In this document: piece after piece, positions 37,140 to 39,004 of the stretch
Layout: every line of letters starts with the position of its first letter
How positions within the stretch are numbered: position 1 is the first letter of the stretch
Virus record (IMG/VR): IMGVR_UViG_3300036791_000971
Location: 1-39,004 of that record
Length of the DNA stretch: 39,004 nt
Strand: one strand, 5' to 3'
Origin: a virus
Notes under the pieces: generated by a model
What the model was told of the DNA's origin: nothing
What the model saw: the letters and a program-made list of their open reading frames with translations, nothing else
Databases searched by the model: none
Made by a program: the position numbers and the translations under genes

Positions 37140-39004
37140 TCACTGGACTTCACCTGCGGTTTTGTCCGAGGCGCCGCCATCGGAGGACTCAGATTTGGCC
37201 CCACTGGGAACACCCATTGCGACAAGGGCTTTCTCGACTTCGTCGGGAGTCAGACCGGGCTTGCTCCAGGCAGTGCGGCGGGGGAACCCGTAGGTGCTCA
37301 CCGGCGCTCCGATGGCCTCGCGGGCCCGCTTGAGCGTGCGTTCGGAGTAGTCGCCCGCTGCCGCCGCCTTGATGTCCCGAGAGTCGACGACCGGGTTGGC
37401 GTTGAGGAAGTCGCTCAGCCAGTCCTCGGCTTCCTTTTGCTGGGAGCGGGCCTCCGTGCTGCGCCCGGCGTCGTGGAGGGCGTCGAGGATCGAGCGCTTG
37501 GAGTCACCGAGCCAACGCATCTTGCCGGTGGTGATGGGCAGCCCGTCGTCGGGGTCCTTGCCCGCCACAGCTTCGACGATGTCGAACAGCAGCGTCGGCA
37601 GGTCGGTGCGCCCCAGGTTGTTCTTGGGCTCGCCGAGCAGACGCATGCCCGGCTGTTCGGGGTCGAGCATCGTGAACAGCACGGAGCGGGCCACCGCCGC
37701 AAAGGCCCGTGACGCCATGAGCATCGTGAGCGGGTCGTTCGACGTGCCCTTGTTGACATGGATCAACCCGAGTATCGAGTAATGGCCCCGGTCGGCGGCC
37801 TCGCTCAGCGGTTCGAGCCCCTGCCGTACCTCGGCGTCCCGGTGCGTGTCAAGGGCGGCGTCGAGGCGACTGATGATGGGGTCGAGCAGGACGAGGGCGG
37901 CGTCGATGTTCACGGCGGCCTGATGCAGCCCGCCGATGTCGTAGGGCAGCGTCAACGACGCCGCCTGCCCGTCCGCCGCTGTCACCGTCAGCCGATGGAT
38001 GTGCGTGAGGTCGGCCCCCGCCACGATCAGCCTCGGGGCGATGGTGTGCTCCCACGAATCCTCGTTGGCAGCTATCACGACGCGCCTCGGCTTGCCGTGC
38101 AGCTCGCCTCCGAGCTGGCCCGTGCTGATCTTCGCCGCCAGCGTGTAGGCGAGGATCGACTTGCCGATCCCCTCCCTGCCGCCGAGCAGGGTCAGGGCAC
38201 CGAGCGGGATGCGGTCGTTCCAGAGCCAGCGCACCCGGCGAACTATGACGTTCTCGGTCGATGGCGTGTGGACCTGCCGCCCCGGCGTCGAGCTGCTCGA
38301 GCTGGGGGGTGCGGCCCCGTTCGTGGTGGTGGCCCGCTTGGCGATCTCTTTCCCGGCGATCCAGGTGGCCGCGTCGTCGACCTCGTCGCCCCTCCCCTCC
38401 CCGGCGGTGAGCTGCTCCCAAATGTCCTTGACCTGTGCCATCGCGTGCCGCAGGTCGAGCGCCTCCATGCCAAACGCCCACGAGAGTGCGTAGTGCATGG
38501 CGTCGTGACGTGACCCGGTTTTGGCAGCGGACAGCTCGTGCAGCTTCTCCCCGAACGCCTGCATGGCGGCGAAGCTGGACGTGCCGGGGCTGGCCTCGAT
38601 GAAGCGAACCGTCTCGCCCGGCGTAGCCCGGGGAGCATCGCTGAGGTTCGACGGCGTGAGCAGGGCCGTCATGGACCCCGGCAGCGGCGTCGCCGCCTTG
38701 AAGTCGCCCTCGATCCAGTGCCAACCCGCCCCCACGTGCTCGTTGCCCGGCGCGACCACCCATCCGTTGTCCGAGCGCACGTCAACGCCGGGCCAGGGCG
38801 AGCGGTTCGAGTAGAGGGCGTCGGGCGGCTTGGCGAACAGCACGTTCGCTCCGCCCGAGGGCGAACGCCAGGCCGCGGTGGGGCGCCACGTGTGCTCCCG
38901 GGCGAGGAGCTCGTAGGTCGCAGCGCCGGGCTTGCCGTCTTTCACGTCGAAGTCGAACACCCCGTGCCCGCCGGACCCGGGCACGAACGCCACGACGATC
39001 TGTG
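37140..39004 (-). CDS. Prim-pol domain fused to RepA-type (AAA_25) helicase
   Basis: The main body of a 702-aa gene that begins at 371 across the circle junction. The prim-pol part (to about 200) has D99/D101 in FDFDVKDG, SPSGGANVLF (S131-N135) and GVDVRSDNGWVVAPGNEH. The usual His of the SGG.H motif is Asn, so catalysis may be altered. After a Ser-rich linker (about 305-330) comes a RecA-like helicase: Walker A GGREGIGKS (356-364), Walker B ALVLLDP (D456), and FTMLDPEQPG. It would prime and unwind DNA for phage replication; no DNA polymerase gene is seen. The stop is at 37140. Confidence 0.88.
   Translation of the reverse strand, partial: QIVVAFVPGSGGHGVFDFDVKDGKPGAATYELLAREHTWRPTAAWRSPSGGANVLFAKPPDALYSNRSPWPGVDVRSDNGWVVAPGNEHVGAGWHWIEGDFKAATPLPGSMTALLTPSNLSDAPRATPGETVRFIEASPGTSSFAAMQAFGEKLHELSAAKTGSRHDAMHYALSWAFGMEALDLRHAMAQVKDIWEQLTAGEGRGDEVDDAATWIAGKEIAKRATTTNGAAPPSSSSSTPGRQVHTPSTENVIVRRVRWLWNDRIPLGALTLLGGREGIGKSILAYTLAAKISTGQLGGELHGKPRRVVIAANEDSWEHTIAPRLIVAGADLTHIHRLTVTAADGQAASLTLPYDIGGLHQAAVNIDAALVLLDPIISRLDAALDTHRDAEVRQGLEPLSEAADRGHYSILGLIHVNKGTSNDPLTMLMASRAFAAVARSVLFTMLDPEQPGMRLLGEPKNNLGRTDLPTLLFDIVEAVAGKDPDDGLPITTGKMRWLGDSKRSILDALHDAGRSTEARSQQKEAEDWLSDFLNANPVVDSRDIKAAAAGDYSERTLKRAREAIGAPVSTYGFPRRTAWSKPGLTPDEVEKALVAMGVPSGAKSESSDGGASDKTAGEVQ
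38878..39004. repeat. Terminal direct repeat, right copy (circular overlap)
   Basis: Identical over all 127 bases to positions 1-127. Removing one copy gives a 38,877-bp circle in which the primase-helicase gene is intact. Confidence 0.95.

Overview
The window is a complete circular assembly of a tailed-phage (siphovirus) genome. Bases 1-127 are repeated exactly at 38878-39004, so the unit is 38,877 bp, and the primase gene runs across the junction. The likely host is an actinobacterium. The evidence is GC-rich codon use, apparently leaderless promoters, DnaA boxes of the TTGTCCACA type, a secreted Rpf-type transglycosylase, a ReqiPepy6 Gp37-like tail protein and an amidase ending in GYW..dG..yafGdA.f repeats. 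Those repeats suggest Acidimicrobiia or relatives, but that is inference. I see no integrase, recombinase, ParA, maturation protease, DNA methyltransferase or tRNA gene.

Leftward late block (28359 down to 3568): two HicA-like/ribbon-helix-helix regulators, a ParB-like protein and an ABC-ATPase/GNAT fusion lead a standard HK97-type order. That order is TerS, TerL, a small basic protein, portal, MuF-like protein, scaffold, major capsid, an Ig/PKD-like protein, a two-TM protein, four connector/neck proteins, major tail protein, two chaperones, tape measure, Dit-like, Gp37-like, collar fibre, a glycine-rich adhesin, collagen/C1q-like fibre and three paralogous small collagen-linked tail proteins. 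A lysis group (amidase plus two holin-like proteins) ends it. Genes mostly overlap by 1-8 bp (ATGA, GTGA, TAATG).

Leftward early block (3236 through the junction to 36181): XRE regulator, RusA resolvase, coiled-coil protein, Cas4/RecB-like exonuclease, SSB-like protein, prim-pol/RepA-type helicase, zinc-ribbon protein and secreted Rpf. A DnaA-box pair and a palindromic operator sit just upstream of the XRE gene. A further leftward group (35987 to 34868) carries an RHH protein, an ASCH protein, a 42-aa ORF and an HNH nuclease.

Rightward accessory block (29529-34282): a basic protein, a CobS/MoxR-like AAA+ ATPase, a CobT-like VWA protein with an HELGH metallopeptidase motif, and four small proteins. 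Most are separated by near-identical long hairpins and the block ends in a strong terminator.

Non-coding structure is the most unusual part. A palindrome with core GCTAGACGTCTAGC occurs three times, each near a regulator gene. A 13-mer, CCGGTCAGCCCCG, occurs nine times, three of them in a five-unit leader array at 28.43-28.66 kb. Next to that array is a gene-free 850-bp region with a candidate structured RNA and tandem repeats. A G-rich (minus strand) tract separates the convergent right-hand blocks.
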